From positions 33,970 through 94,964 of the forward strand of contig NW_006920872.1 of the NCBI RefSeq assembly GCF_000417875.1: DNA of 60,995 nt, given 5' to 3'. The notes under the pieces were generated by a model. The model searched no databases. It saw nothing but the letters and a program-made list of their open reading frames with translations, and was not told where the DNA came from. Within the stretch, counting starts at the first letter, position 1. Every line of letters begins with the position of its first letter. Of this stretch, positions 21,167 through 31,078 are shown one piece after another. The position numbers and the translations under genes were made by a program. This DNA comes from Pseudozyma flocculosa PF-1 (lineage: Eukaryota; Basidiomycota; Ustilaginomycetes; Ustilaginales; Ustilaginaceae).

Positions 21167-23086
21167 CTAGTCCTTCTGCTCGTCGCCGTCATCGCCGTCG
21201 TCGTCGTCGTCCTGTGCGTAGAGCGTCTTTGGCTGGGTCTCCTTCCAGACCTTTGTGTAGATGGGGTCCTTTTCGGCCTGCTCTGCGTACTTGAGGAGCG
21301 CCTCGCGCGGATCCTGGCTGCGGGTATCGTCGGCGGTGCGGTAGAGGTTCTGCACGACGTGCTGCATGGCTGCCGCGCCGATGCGTCCACCCTTGCCCTT
21401 GCCCTCCATCGGACGCTGGGGCATGCGGCTGGCGACGGGGTCTGCGCGCATCTTTTCGAGCCTGCGTCGCTTGGCCGCGTTGGACTGCGGGAGGGTGGCG
21501 TCTGCGGGCACGTCGACGGGCGAGAGGTCGACGTTGAACGGGTTGCGCTGTCGCGGTTTCCTGCCGACGGCGAGGAGGGCGCCGTTGACGGATGCCTCGG
21601 GCGAGTAAAAGACGTGGATGTTGCCGGCGCGCGTCGTGGCAAAGAGCTGGTTGAGGCGCGTGTGCCAGTGCAGCCGCAGCACCGACGACGGCGAGATCGA
21701 GTAGCGCCGCACCTCGTCGAGGTTGGGCAGCGACAGGACGCAGATGGCGCCGCCCGTGGTCGTGTCGCGCGTCGCCCCTGCGCCGTCGTCGTCCGCGTCG
21801 TCGTCGTCGTTGTTGTTGTTGTTGCTGTTGTTGTTCTTGCTGCCTCGAGATTCGCCAGCGAGAGGTACGGCGGCGACGCCGGCGAGGACCGACTTTTCGT
21901 CTGGGCTGAATACGACGTCGGTCATGGCGGTGCTGGGCAGCCCTGCGCGGACGGCGGCGGGGGAGCGGAACATGCGCCGGTCCCACAGCTTGACGGTCTC
22001 GTCTCCGCCGCGGGTGACGAGCGTGTTTGAGTCGCGGCTGAAGGTGATGCAGCTGATGCCGCAGCCGCTTTCGTGGGCTCGCTCGACGGTGCCGCGGGGC
22101 TTGGAGGCGAGGTTGGCACGGAGGTCCCACCAGTGCAGTGCGCCGTCGAGTCCCGCTGCGGCGAGGATGCGGCCCTCTTGGGCGTAGCGGGCGGCCGTGA
22201 CCTTTGTGCGGGTGCCGCGCTCGCGGCTCTTGACGACGATGACGTCGCGCTGTCCCGCGGCGAGGTCGTCGAGGTGCCAGAAGCGCACGGTGCTGTCCGA
22301 CGAGGCCGTCATGAACCTGCCGCGCTCGCTCGGATCCCACGCGCCCGCCGTCAGCTCCGAGACGTGGCCCTTTGTCTGGCGCATGTCGCGCAGGTACGGG
22401 TCGCCCTTTTTGCACGTGCCCAGCTCGGTGCCGTCGCGGTCATACACCTTGGCCGCCGCCGTGGCGCTGATGCAGAGCAGATGCTCGCCGCCGGCGTGCG
22501 GCGAGAAGGCGACGTCGTTGATCGGGTAGCTGCCCGCGGGCTCAAAGCTGCGGAAGGGCTTGAGCGTCGAGTCCATGCCGCCAAAGTCCCACAGCTTGAG
22601 GTCGTAGTCGAACGAGCCCGTGGCGATGCGCGCTCCTCCGGGGTCGAGGGCGAGGGCCGAGACGCTCTTGGAGTGAGACTCGAGCACCGCCTCGTGCGAC
22701 ATGGGCGGCAGCTTGATATCGGCGAGGGCCGACGCGGCGGAACCGGGCCGACCCTGAGTGTCGTCGTCGTCCGAGTCGTCGTCATCGGAATCGCCTCCGA
22801 GCTCGAGCTGGGCATTGAGCGCGCGGTCGGCTGCGGTGAGGCCATTCTCGTCGACCTCGTCGTCGGCGGCAGGCTCCGAGGCCGTTTTCGGCGCATCCGG
22901 CGGGGGCGACGAGGGTGCGGGCCGCTTGTTGCCCAGCGTGGCTCCGACGACGCTGGAGCTGGTGGATGCGGACGGCAGGGCCGGGGCTGCTGGCGGTTGC
23001 TCTGGCTTGGGCTTGGGCTTGGGCGCCGCCTTTTTGCTCTTGCCGAAGCTCATGGGCATCATGGCCCGCAGCGCGTCTTCGTCCAT
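21167..23086 (-). CDS. WDR70: WDR70-type WD40-repeat protein
   Basis: An intronless frame of 639 residues on the minus strand, starting at the ATG before DEDALRAMMPMSFGK. That opening (acidic, then MPMSFGK) is typical of the WDR70/gastrulation-defective-1 family. Residues up to about 170 are low-complexity and acidic (DSDDDDSDDDD). The WD40 propeller follows and matches human WDR70 closely: FDYDLKLWDFGGMDSTLK, YDRDGTELGTCKKGDPYL, DMRQTKGHVSELT, MTASSDSTVRFWHLDD and TRGGDETVKLWDRR. The family C-terminus is also present (KRRRLEKMRADPVASR, GKGGRIGAA, DPREALLKYA, TQPKTLYAQDDDD). An Asn/Asp homopolymer interrupts the propeller in a surface loop. WDR70 is nuclear and has been linked to histone H2B ubiquitination and DNA repair in yeast and human. 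The upstream stop-free frame lacks a usable ATG. Confidence 0.93.
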   Translation of the reverse strand: MDEDALRAMMPMSFGKSKKAAPKPKPKPEQPPAAPALPSASTSSSVVGATLGNKRPAPSSPPPDAPKTASEPAADDEVDENGLTAADRALNAQLELGGDSDDDDSDDDDTQGRPGSAASALADIKLPPMSHEAVLESHSKSVSALALDPGGARIATGSFDYDLKLWDFGGMDSTLKPFRSFEPAGSYPINDVAFSPHAGGEHLLCISATAAAKVYDRDGTELGTCKKGDPYLRDMRQTKGHVSELTAGAWDPSERGRFMTASSDSTVRFWHLDDLAAGQRDVIVVKSRERGTRTKVTAARYAQEGRILAAAGLDGALHWWDLRANLASKPRGTVERAHESGCGISCITFSRDSNTLVTRGGDETVKLWDRRMFRSPAAVRAGLPSTAMTDVVFSPDEKSVLAGVAAVPLAGESRGSKNNNSNNNNNDDDDADDDGAGATRDTTTGGAICVLSLPNLDEVRRYSISPSSVLRLHWHTRLNQLFATTRAGNIHVFYSPEASVNGALLAVGRKPRQRNPFNVDLSPVDVPADATLPQSNAAKRRRLEKMRADPVASRMPQRPMEGKGKGGRIGAAAMQHVVQNLYRTADDTRSQDPREALLKYAEQAEKDPIYTKVWKETQPKTLYAQDDDDDGDDGDEQKD

Positions 23087-23158
23087 GTTGTGTGCGGTTG
23101 GGCGGTCGGGAGGGAAGGCGACGATAGCGGAGGGGCCGAGACAGGGGGCAGCGAGGAG

Positions 23159-23159
23159 G

Positions 23160-23199
<40 letters not shown>
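23159..23199. repeat. TCG trinucleotide repeat
   Basis: About thirteen TCG units, 73 bp upstream of the WDR70 start codon, so probably in its 5' UTR or core promoter. Confidence 0.85.
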
Positions 23200-23413
23200 G
23201 ATGAGCCGAGAGCCAAGTTAAGCATGGCCAGGCCCCGCCGCCGCTTGACCCCCCCAAAACTCCACACGGCGGCTCGGAAGACGGAAGACGGCGCCAGACA
23301 AAGCTGCCGCCGAGAAGAAATGGCCGGCCCCACAAAGACCTGGCTCGCTCGCCCTGCAGAGGGGCACCTGCGCAGCCAGCAGCGACTGCACAGCGCAGCT
23401 CTGCCAGGCAGGC

Positions 23414-23455
23414 AGACGACAGACGACAGACGACAGACGACAGACGACAGACGAC
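23414..23455. repeat. AGACGAC x6 minisatellite
   Basis: Six exact tandem heptamers 72 bp upstream of the XPO4 start codon. There are no spacers, so this is not a CRISPR-type array. Confidence 0.9.
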
Positions 23456-23527
23456 AACGCCGCTGGCTTGGCTCTTGGCCGCCCACCACCACCACCTCCC
23501 CTGCCACCACCGCCGCCGCCGCCCCGC

Positions 23528-26500
23528 ATGTCGTCCTCGTCGTCGTCGGCGATGCTCGTGCCGCCCAGCGGGCACCTCGATCAAGCGCTCGCCACCATCC
23601 GCCAGGCCGCCCTCGACTTTGTCACCCCGGACCCGCAAGCCAGGGCCCGCGGCGAGGCCACCTTCCTCGCCCTCCGACACTCGGACCGCGCACTCGAGTA
23701 CGCCTGCTACGCACTCCAGCATGTCGAAGCCGCAGACCCGCTCGTCCTCTTCCAGTCCCTCAACGCCCTCCTCTACGTCCTCCCCTCGCTGCCGCTGCAC
23801 AGTGCCGCCGACGGCCGCGCCTCGCTGGCCCAGCTGCGCGACTTTGTCCTCTCGTTTGCCGTCTCGCGCGGCCCGCACGCCGCCTCGTCATGGCCCCAGT
23901 ACCTCCGTTCCCGCGCCCACCAGACCGCCATGGCCGTCGAGAAGCGCCTTCTCGGCCTCGAACTCGCCCACTGCGCGAGCGCAAACGACTCAAACGCCGC
24001 CCAAAACGTCGTCCAGGCGCACGTCGCCCTCCTCACCTCGCGCCTCGCCGAGCTTCTCACGCTCCCGTCGCCGTGGCCCTCCGACCCGTCCGAATCCGCG
24101 GCTGCGTCGATCCGACTCGCCGCCGGTCTCGGCCTGATTAGGGCCCTCGTCGACGAGTTTGTCCTCACTCCGCCCTCCGACGCCGCTGCCGCTGCAGAAA
24201 ACAAGGACCGCGGCAAGGCCAAGGCAGTCGAACCGGGCACCCCCGTCGGCCTCAGCGTCCTCGAGCATCGGTGGTGCAAGGCCGTCATCCAGGTGAGCTG
24301 TCCCGCGCCGCCTGCCGACCGCCCGACCGCTTGCTGACCAGCTTCCTCTCGCACTGACGGCGCCGCCTCGGCCCCCCGCAGAACCACGTGCTGCCCGCCC
24401 TGATGAGCGCCACCTTCCAGCTCCTCTACGGCGTCATTTCGACCGACCAGGACAAGGCGGCGGCGTGGCGGATGGACCTCTTCCCCCAGGCCGTCTCGGC
24501 CGTCGAAAAGCTGCTGGACTGGAGCTTCCTCCTCTCGGACCCCTTTGCCAACTTTGGCAGCCCCATCTTGCCCGACCAGCTCGACGATGCCGATGACCAA
24601 ACCGCTGCCGCCAACGCCTCGGGCGGCGACAATGGCGGCCGCCAGTACATCCAGGCGCGCAAGCTGCCCTCGCACTTTGTCGACGTCCTCATGCCCACCG
24701 ACGTCGTGTCGCTGCTCGCAACCGCCTACGGCTTCGGCCTGGCCGCGTCGGCCTCGACTCCGAACCGCGACCTCTCCTTTTCTGTCCATCGCCTCCGACA
24801 GTGCCTGCTGCTGGCGTTCAGCTATGTGCCCGCCGAGCTCGGCGTCGCTCCGGCCACGACCGACGTCGTCGTGCAGCGCGTCAGGCACCTCTCGGCGACG
24901 CTCCAGTCGCTCGTCCAGGAGGAATGCGGCAGCCCGTCGTCGGCGCTGCTCTCGGCGCGCGGCAATGCGATGCTCTTCCTCGCCCAGGCCTTTCAGATCG
25001 TCATCAACGCCAACTCCGTCCGCCTGCTGGCCGAGGCGCTCGGGCCGGGCGGCGGGGCCGACGGCGATGCCTCAGGCACCGTCGCCTTCCTCGCGGCCCT
25101 GTCGCAGTTGGGCAGGTCGATCTTTGGCCTCGCCTTCCACCGCCCGCGCGACACCGACGAGGAAGACGACCTGGCCGTCCTGGCCGAGGACACGACCGAC
25201 ACGCTGCTGAGCTGCTGGCAGGTGCTGCTCGGCGCCCTCTACCGCGAGGCCGACGACGGGGCGGGCGGCGGCAAGCAGCCCTCTGCGCAGCTCCAAATCC
25301 TCTGGCAGGCGGTCCACGGCAGCATCCGCGACGAGGTCTTCCACCCGTACGTGACCGGCAGGCTGCAGGCGGCCGCCATGCCGTCCGACGGCGATGGCGA
25401 CGATGGCGACGCCTCCGAGCACGGCGAGGCCGCCGCCAAGGACCGCGACATCTATTCGGACCAGCTCATCACCATCGCCGGCCTGGGCAGGCTCTCGGCT
25501 GCCGACAACCTCCGCACGCTGCACCAGCTGGCGCAGCCGCTCTGCCAGATGCTCTCGGCCGTCGCCCAGGGCCAGGCGGCGCCCGGCCCGCAGGAGCTCG
25601 AAAAGGTGTGGGAGCAGGCCCACTGGCTTCTGCTGATTGCCGCCCACCTCGTGGCCGACGAGGCCAAGGGCGAGACGGCCGAGGTGCCATCGGCCATTGC
25701 CGGCAGCCAGGAGCCCGACGACCCTGCCGTGGGCCTCATTGTCGAGCTCGGTTTGAACCTGGTGCAGACGCTGTCGAGCCACGGCGCGCGGTCGGCGCAG
25801 GCGACGAGCCCGCAGGTGACCGAGACGCTGCTGTGGTTTGTCGCGCGATGGACGTCGACCTACCTGCTGATCGACGACCACTCTGGCTTCCCGACCAACG
25901 CGGCTATCCAGCGCACGTTTTCGGGCGACGCCGGTCGCAAGGTGCTCGCGTTCCTGCTGCAGCGGCTGCGCGAGAACCTCGAGCTGTGGATGTCCGACTC
26001 GGACGTGCTGGTGCAGCTGGCGGCCGTCGTCTCGTCCTTCACCCGCTCGAGCGGCATCATGCTCCACCTGCTCCAGCTGCCCGAGATGGAGAGCCTCGTG
26101 TCGGCCATCGTGTCCGGCCTGGACGCGCTGCCGGCCAACACTCACGGCCCGCTGGTGAGCGCCGTGGTAAGCTGCATCTACAGTGGCGCGTCGTACGTCG
26201 GCCAGCATTCGGGTCGCACCGCCGAGTCGTACTTTGCCCAGATCACGGCGTCGATCGAGGCGCGCTTCGGCTCGCTGCTGCAGCGTGCCGACTTTGCGGC
26301 CGTCGCCCAGCGCTCCGACGTCATCGCCGCGGTCCAGACGTCGCTCGACATGCTCGACGGCCTGGCCGCCAGCGTGCAGCCCAACTCGGCCGACGCCGTC
26401 TACGGCTTCCTGTCCAAGTTCTTTCCGGCTTTCAGCCACCTCTGTCGCGTGTACGAGACGAGGCCCGAGGTATCGCTGTCGGTCGTCAAGGTGCTCCACA

Positions 26501-27856
26501 CGCTCGCCGTCGCCCTCGAGCTCGACTTTGGCGCCGAGCCGTACATGGTGACGGGCCTCAACGCCGTCACCTGGCAGGTGCTCGAGGCGCTCAAGGGCAA
26601 GACGCACCACAGCCTCATGGTCAGCGACGGCGGATCGCCGCTCGAAGACGAGGTGCCGTACGAGGGCCTCTGCCTGGCCCTCGAGCTGCTCAACGAGCTC
26701 ACCGGATCCGCTCGCGCGGNNNNNNNNNNNNNNNNNNNNNNNNNNNNNNNNNNNNNNNNNNNNNNNNNNNNNNNNNNNNNNNNNNNNNNNNNNNNNNNNN
26801 NNNNNNNNNNNNNNNNNNNNNNNNNNNNNNNNNNNNNNNNNNNNNNNNNNNNNNNNNNNNNNNNNNNNNNNNNNNNNNNNNNNNNNNNNNNNNNNNNNNN
26901 NNNNNNNNNNNNNNNNNNNNNNNNNNNNNNNNNNNNNNNNNNNNAACGACGAGTCGGCCCAGGCCGCTGCCGGCGCCGGTGCCGACGACGCGACGCTCTC
27001 GCCCGCGCGCACCGCCGACGTGGCCCTGTTTGGCTTCGAGAGCCTCATTGTGCTGCTCGACGCCGAGCCGCTGGGTGTGCCTCGGGTGCGTCGCGGCCTG
27101 GCCAAGCTCGTCTCGAACCTGCTCTCGCTCTTTTCGGACCGCATCGTCAGCCTCGCGGTCGCCGACGCCGGAGCGGGTGGCCAGGGCCCGCTTGAAAACG
27201 TCGTGACGGCCATCACGCTCATCCTGACGCAGGACGAGGCCCACGGCGTGTCGTCCGCGCTCGAGGCGCTCACGCCCTTTTCGCGCGCCGTGGTCAAGAC
27301 GATGCAGCTGCGCCCGCCGCCGCCGTCGTCGCCGGCGGTCTCGACGCTGCTGTCGGCGCTCGACCACCTGACGACGACGCTGCTGCGGCTGCTGCTGCTC
27401 GACCCGCTCGACAGCACGCTCGTCGACCTGGTGCTGACGTCGCTGCGATCCCTCGTCATGGCGCGCACCCACCTCCCGCCTTCGCTGCTACCGGCGGCCC
27501 AGGAGGGGTTCAGCGCGACGCTGCAGAACTTTATCGCCACCACCTCGCTCACTTCGTCGGCGTCGTCTCGACCGTCGTCGACGACGGTGGCGACGGGCAC
27601 GCCTAGCTTTTTGTCCGCCGACGAACCGACGCGGCGCCAGGCATTGGGCGGGACGGTGGAAAAGATGGTGGGCGATGCGCTGGCCTCGCTGCGGCCCGTC
27701 ATGGAGGACGGCGAGGTGCGGGCGCCGTGGCTGTACGACGTGGATCTGAGCGTGGCTCGGACGTGGCAGGCGCGGGAGCGCGGTCAGGTCGGAGCGTTTG
27801 TCGAGCGGTGGCGCGGCGACGTGGCGCGGTGCCGTGCCACTGTGCGCGTGCGGTGA
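23528..27856 (+). CDS. XPO4: exportin-4 (nuclear export receptor), interrupted by assembly gap
   Basis: Exon 1 is 23528-24292 and ends in phase 0 at GTGAGC; exon 2 starts at 24382 after CAG and runs to a TGA at 27856. The protein is an all-helical HEAT-repeat importin-beta relative. Match to human XPO4 is clear in its middle: DIYSDQLITIAGLGRL, HWLLLIAAHLVADEAKGET and WFVARWTSTYLLIDD. The distal match is DVALFGFESLIVLLDAEPL. The N-terminal QARARGEATFLALRHS matches the family opening. Exportin-4 carries cargo such as eIF5A out of the nucleus with Ran-GTP in animals. A run of 225 N falls at 26720-26944. The coding frame before it and the frame after it (NDESAQ...) differ by one, so the gap length is nominal or an intron is hidden in it. 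Confidence 0.9.
26720..26944. other. assembly gap (225 N) inside XPO4
   Basis: Unknown bases inside the exportin-4 coding region. If read as exact length the frame shifts by one, so the true length is not 225 bp of coding sequence. Confidence 0.98.
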
Positions 27857-28069
27857 TCAACGAGGTGTTCGACGTGTAAGAGCGGAGCGGGCGGGTTCAG
27901 AGAGACTAGAAAACTGATGCTGTTGCAGGGGAGCTTGCCGGGTATGCAGAGTCGTAGAGAGAGAGAGAGAGGAGGGTGGAGTTGTACACGACAATGGGGA
28001 TGGAGATGCAGGATGGGGACGAGGAAGGGAGACGAACTGCTGCTATCCGTATACGGCTGCTAGTGCGGT
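27857..28069. other. short convergent spacer, XPO4/UBE2S
   Basis: Only 213 bp separate the two stop codons, so the 3' UTRs probably meet or overlap. A GAGA run lies at 27957-27972. Confidence 0.5.
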
Positions 28070-29259
28070 TCAGAGCCTGCGCAGACCGCGTTTGGGTCCG
28101 CCGCCAGCCATGACTTTTTTGGGGGGCGGGGGGGCAGTCGAAGCCGGCTGCGTCGCCGACGTCGCCGTCGTCGTTGTCGTTGTGGTGATGCCTTGCTTGG
28201 CGAGAGCGGTGGCAGAGACGACGACGGCGGTTGCAGCGGCTGCTGCGGTATTGACTGCGTTTGCGGCTACGAGGTTGAGGGCGAGCGCATCCGATGGCGT
28301 CGACGCAGGTGCCGGGGCGAGGGCGGGCGCCTTGGATGTCGAGTTCTGCTCTACCCTCGTCGTCATCGCGGAGGAGGAGGAGGAGGAGGAGGAAGGTTGG
28401 GAGGGTAGGAACGGGCCAGCAGCGGCGGGAGGGGGTTTGGCGGCGTAGATTTCCGTCCAGAGTCTGGCCGTCTCGGCGTACTGCGCATAATCTTCCTGGA
28501 GCAGCCTCGACGCTTCTGGATCCAGTGCCGAATCGGGGTTCGGAGCGATGAGGAGACACTTGATCGTCTATTCCCCCGTCGTCATCCGGACGTGTCCCGT
28601 TGGACAGGGAAGGATGGGTGGGTGGTGTCAGTGGACTACCATGGAGGTATATGCTAAGGGGAGTGGGAGTGGGGGGGGGACGTACGACGAGGATGCGTCC
28701 GATGCCGTAGTCGGGTTTCCAGTCCTTTTTCAGCGTCGAGACGCAAATGTCGCCCGACCGCGATACGTTGGGATGGAAGATTTTCGTCGCAAACTTGCCT
28801 GTCGAGTCGGTCGGGCCCCCCGCGCCCGGCACAACGAAAGCGATCCCGCGAGTCAGTCGAGTCGAGCCCTCGTCAAGAAGCTAGGGCAAAGGCAGAGGAG
28901 GGATGGGGGAGCGAGACTCACAGACGGGCGGGACGTTGGGGAAGTCGACGCCTTGGAAGTCGAACGTGATCTCAAAGGTGCCGGCATCGTATGGCGTACC
29001 CGCTACCCTCGCGTTTCCGCGTGTACATCGAGCCGTGTGGTGCGTTTCGTTCGCCGGGGCGTCAGTCTACGATTCTCTTTCGCAGCGCATGTGCAATCGG
29101 AGCGCGCGGAGGACGAGGGAACTCACGAGGTCCTTGGATCCACGCCCGGAACGAGAGGATATCCGACTCGTCGAGCACGACCCGCACGCCGTCTGGCGGC
29201 GCCGTCGAGAGGGCAAGGAGCTCCTTTGAGAGGCGTCGCAGTGTCTGGGGGGCCACCAT
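28070..29259 (-). CDS. UBE2S: UBE2S-type ubiquitin-conjugating enzyme E2 with C-terminal LRRL tail
   Basis: Four exons (29259-29127, 29002-28922, 28798-28686, 28567-28070) join in frame to 274 residues. The UBC core fits human UBE2S step for step: [76 protein letters not shown] and [11 protein letters not shown]. The catalytic cysteine is C90. After the core comes a variable Ala/Thr/Lys-rich extension of about 115 residues that ends in GLRRL at the C-terminus. In animals that LRRL tail docks UBE2S on the anaphase-promoting complex, where it elongates K11-linked chains; budding yeast lacks a clear counterpart. A mitotic APC/C role here is inference from the tail. All splice sites are GT-AG; the third donor is GTACGT. 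Confidence 0.93.
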
Positions 29260-31006
29260 GCTTGTCGTTCTGTTCGGTTGCGTCTCGCAGGAGGGGTGAT
29301 GGTGTCGATGGCCGGTGATGGGTGGGTGCGTCGACGAGAGATGGTGCGGTGGTGATGGGTTTTTGTCGGCGACGACTGGCCTGGTCGGGTCGAGGTGTTG
29401 GGCGGGCTCGACTCGACTCGAGACCAACACCTCTCTTCTCGACGCGTCAAGGGCCAACCAACAGCCCAACCAACTTCTACCAGATCGGCCAGCCAGCAGC
29501 CATCGGGCGAGGCGAGCGGGGCGCGCGTGCCTCCACGTCCACATCCTAGCCCGATGCCACGATGACGCTTCCATGACATCAACCACCGGAATCGTTGGGC
29601 TGGGCTCGCGGCTCGCACGATCCCGCCGCCATCGAAGGACCAAAGAGGTGGCGGCGACCGGAGCCGCCGCCATTGACGTCGATGGTCGTTGACGTTGACG
29701 TTGGCATGCTCCTGTCAGCTTCCCGACATCGGCTCGGTGGTATGTGTAGAAGCATGGTGAGCCGACTGGCTCGAGCCCCGCTCCGCCTCCTGGGCCGACA
29801 CCGAGGACACGACGAGGCGAGCCCGACCCGTGTCGGACCGAATCTTGACGTCGATGACGAAGCGGTCGTCTCTCGCACTTGCCGGCCCAAGCCGGCTCCT
29901 GCGTGCTCTCGACCTACCGACTGGGATCGGCCGTTGGGACGCGCTTGGCGTTTCCTCCCTCTTCGATCTGCGACGATGGTGCCGTCCCAAAGAGCGGGAC
30001 AAGGTGAAGACTCTGTGCCATACGCGCCTGCGTGCGGTCGAGGTCAGACGATCGTACGCTCTCGACCGTCGTCGAAAGATGCTATGCGCTCCGCTCGCTG
30101 TCGCTCGGTCGGCCGGCGGTGGATGCTCTGAGACCCGGTATGCTAGACACCCGCGGGCCTCGGGATCTCCCGTGGGCGAGCGTAGGTACCGAAAACGGCC
30201 GAAGCTGCCAGCTCGTCGCGAACCCCATCTGTCGCTGATCTCTGCGGCGAGGAGGAGCTGCTTGTAGACAGAAATCGAAGGAAAAAAGGCAGACGAAAAT
30301 CTTTCCTTCAGTCGTCGTGTCGCGACCCGCGGGCCGCGGGTTCCGGCAACCCGGCTTCTTCATCGTGGGCAGCGCGACTTGCAGGGGAAACGGGCCGAGT
30401 CGTCGGAACGGTACGCCAGGAAGAGCGACGCTGGACCGGCCCAGCGTTCGAGGTCGATACCGATTGGCGTCTTGATGCTGCGCGACCGGGAGCAGGGACG
30501 AGCAGGTGACAGAAACAGAAGATCGACAGCAGGCGTGCGTGCGAGCAAGCCAAGCCAAGCCAAGCTCCTGTCTCGCAGCGATTTCCAGGGTCGGTCCCTG
30601 CGCCAGCTTGCACTGCACGCCTGTCAGTCGATCCTTGGCCACGATTCGGGCACGATGATTGGAGGCTTACACGCCCTACGCCGAAGTCCGACGACGAGCA
30701 GTCTGTGTGTGAGCCTGCTGGTGCTGGTCCATCTCGGCCTGGTAATGCCGACACGATGGGGAGGGACGCAGGCGGGAGGAAGTTAAGGCCCGGCGAAAGA
30801 CGTACCGGCGGCATGTTTCGTCCGAATCTCGTGCAAGACCGACCAACGGTACGTCCGGCCTGGTTAGGATACGGCATTCGACTTCCGGTTTCCCTTAGTC
30901 CTCGGGGCACGGCAGCCAGCTTCCGAACGTGAAGCCTGGCACCTGCCTGCTCGTTCTGCTTGCACGACCCTGGCCTGCCAGGCCACGACAGCGCGAGGCC
31001 AGGATG

Positions 31007-31078
31007 TCGCAGCCGCTCTGTCGAAAAGCGATCATCGGCCCGTCGCAGCCGCTCTGTCGAAAGGCGATCATCGGCCCG
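31007..31078. repeat. 36-bp direct tandem duplication
   Basis: Two adjacent 36-bp copies (31007-31042 and 31043-31078) starting TCGCAGCCGCTCTGTCGAAA and differing at one base. Nothing else in the area shares the unit, so it looks like a recent slippage or repair duplication. Confidence 0.85.

Larger units (their letters stand above)
23087..23527. promoter_or_regulatory. bidirectional promoter between WDR70 and XPO4
   Basis: 441 bp between divergent start codons, holding a TCG run (23159-23199) and six perfect AGACGAC heptamers (23414-23455). No gene is visible. Both repeats lie close to the presumed transcription starts. Confidence 0.55.

Noticed and set aside
23414..23455. AGACGAC array considered as a CRISPR-like array
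   Set aside because: Units are directly adjacent without spacers and the genome is eukaryotic.
23087..23878. Upstream extension of the WDR70 frame by about 260 codons
   Set aside because: It overlaps the start of XPO4, reads repeats as amino acids and lacks a suitable ATG. The family N-terminus starts at 23086.
25072..27702. 876-codon minus-strand frame across XPO4 and the gap
   Set aside because: Antisense shadow that also reads through N bases; the plus strand carries clear exportin-4 motifs.
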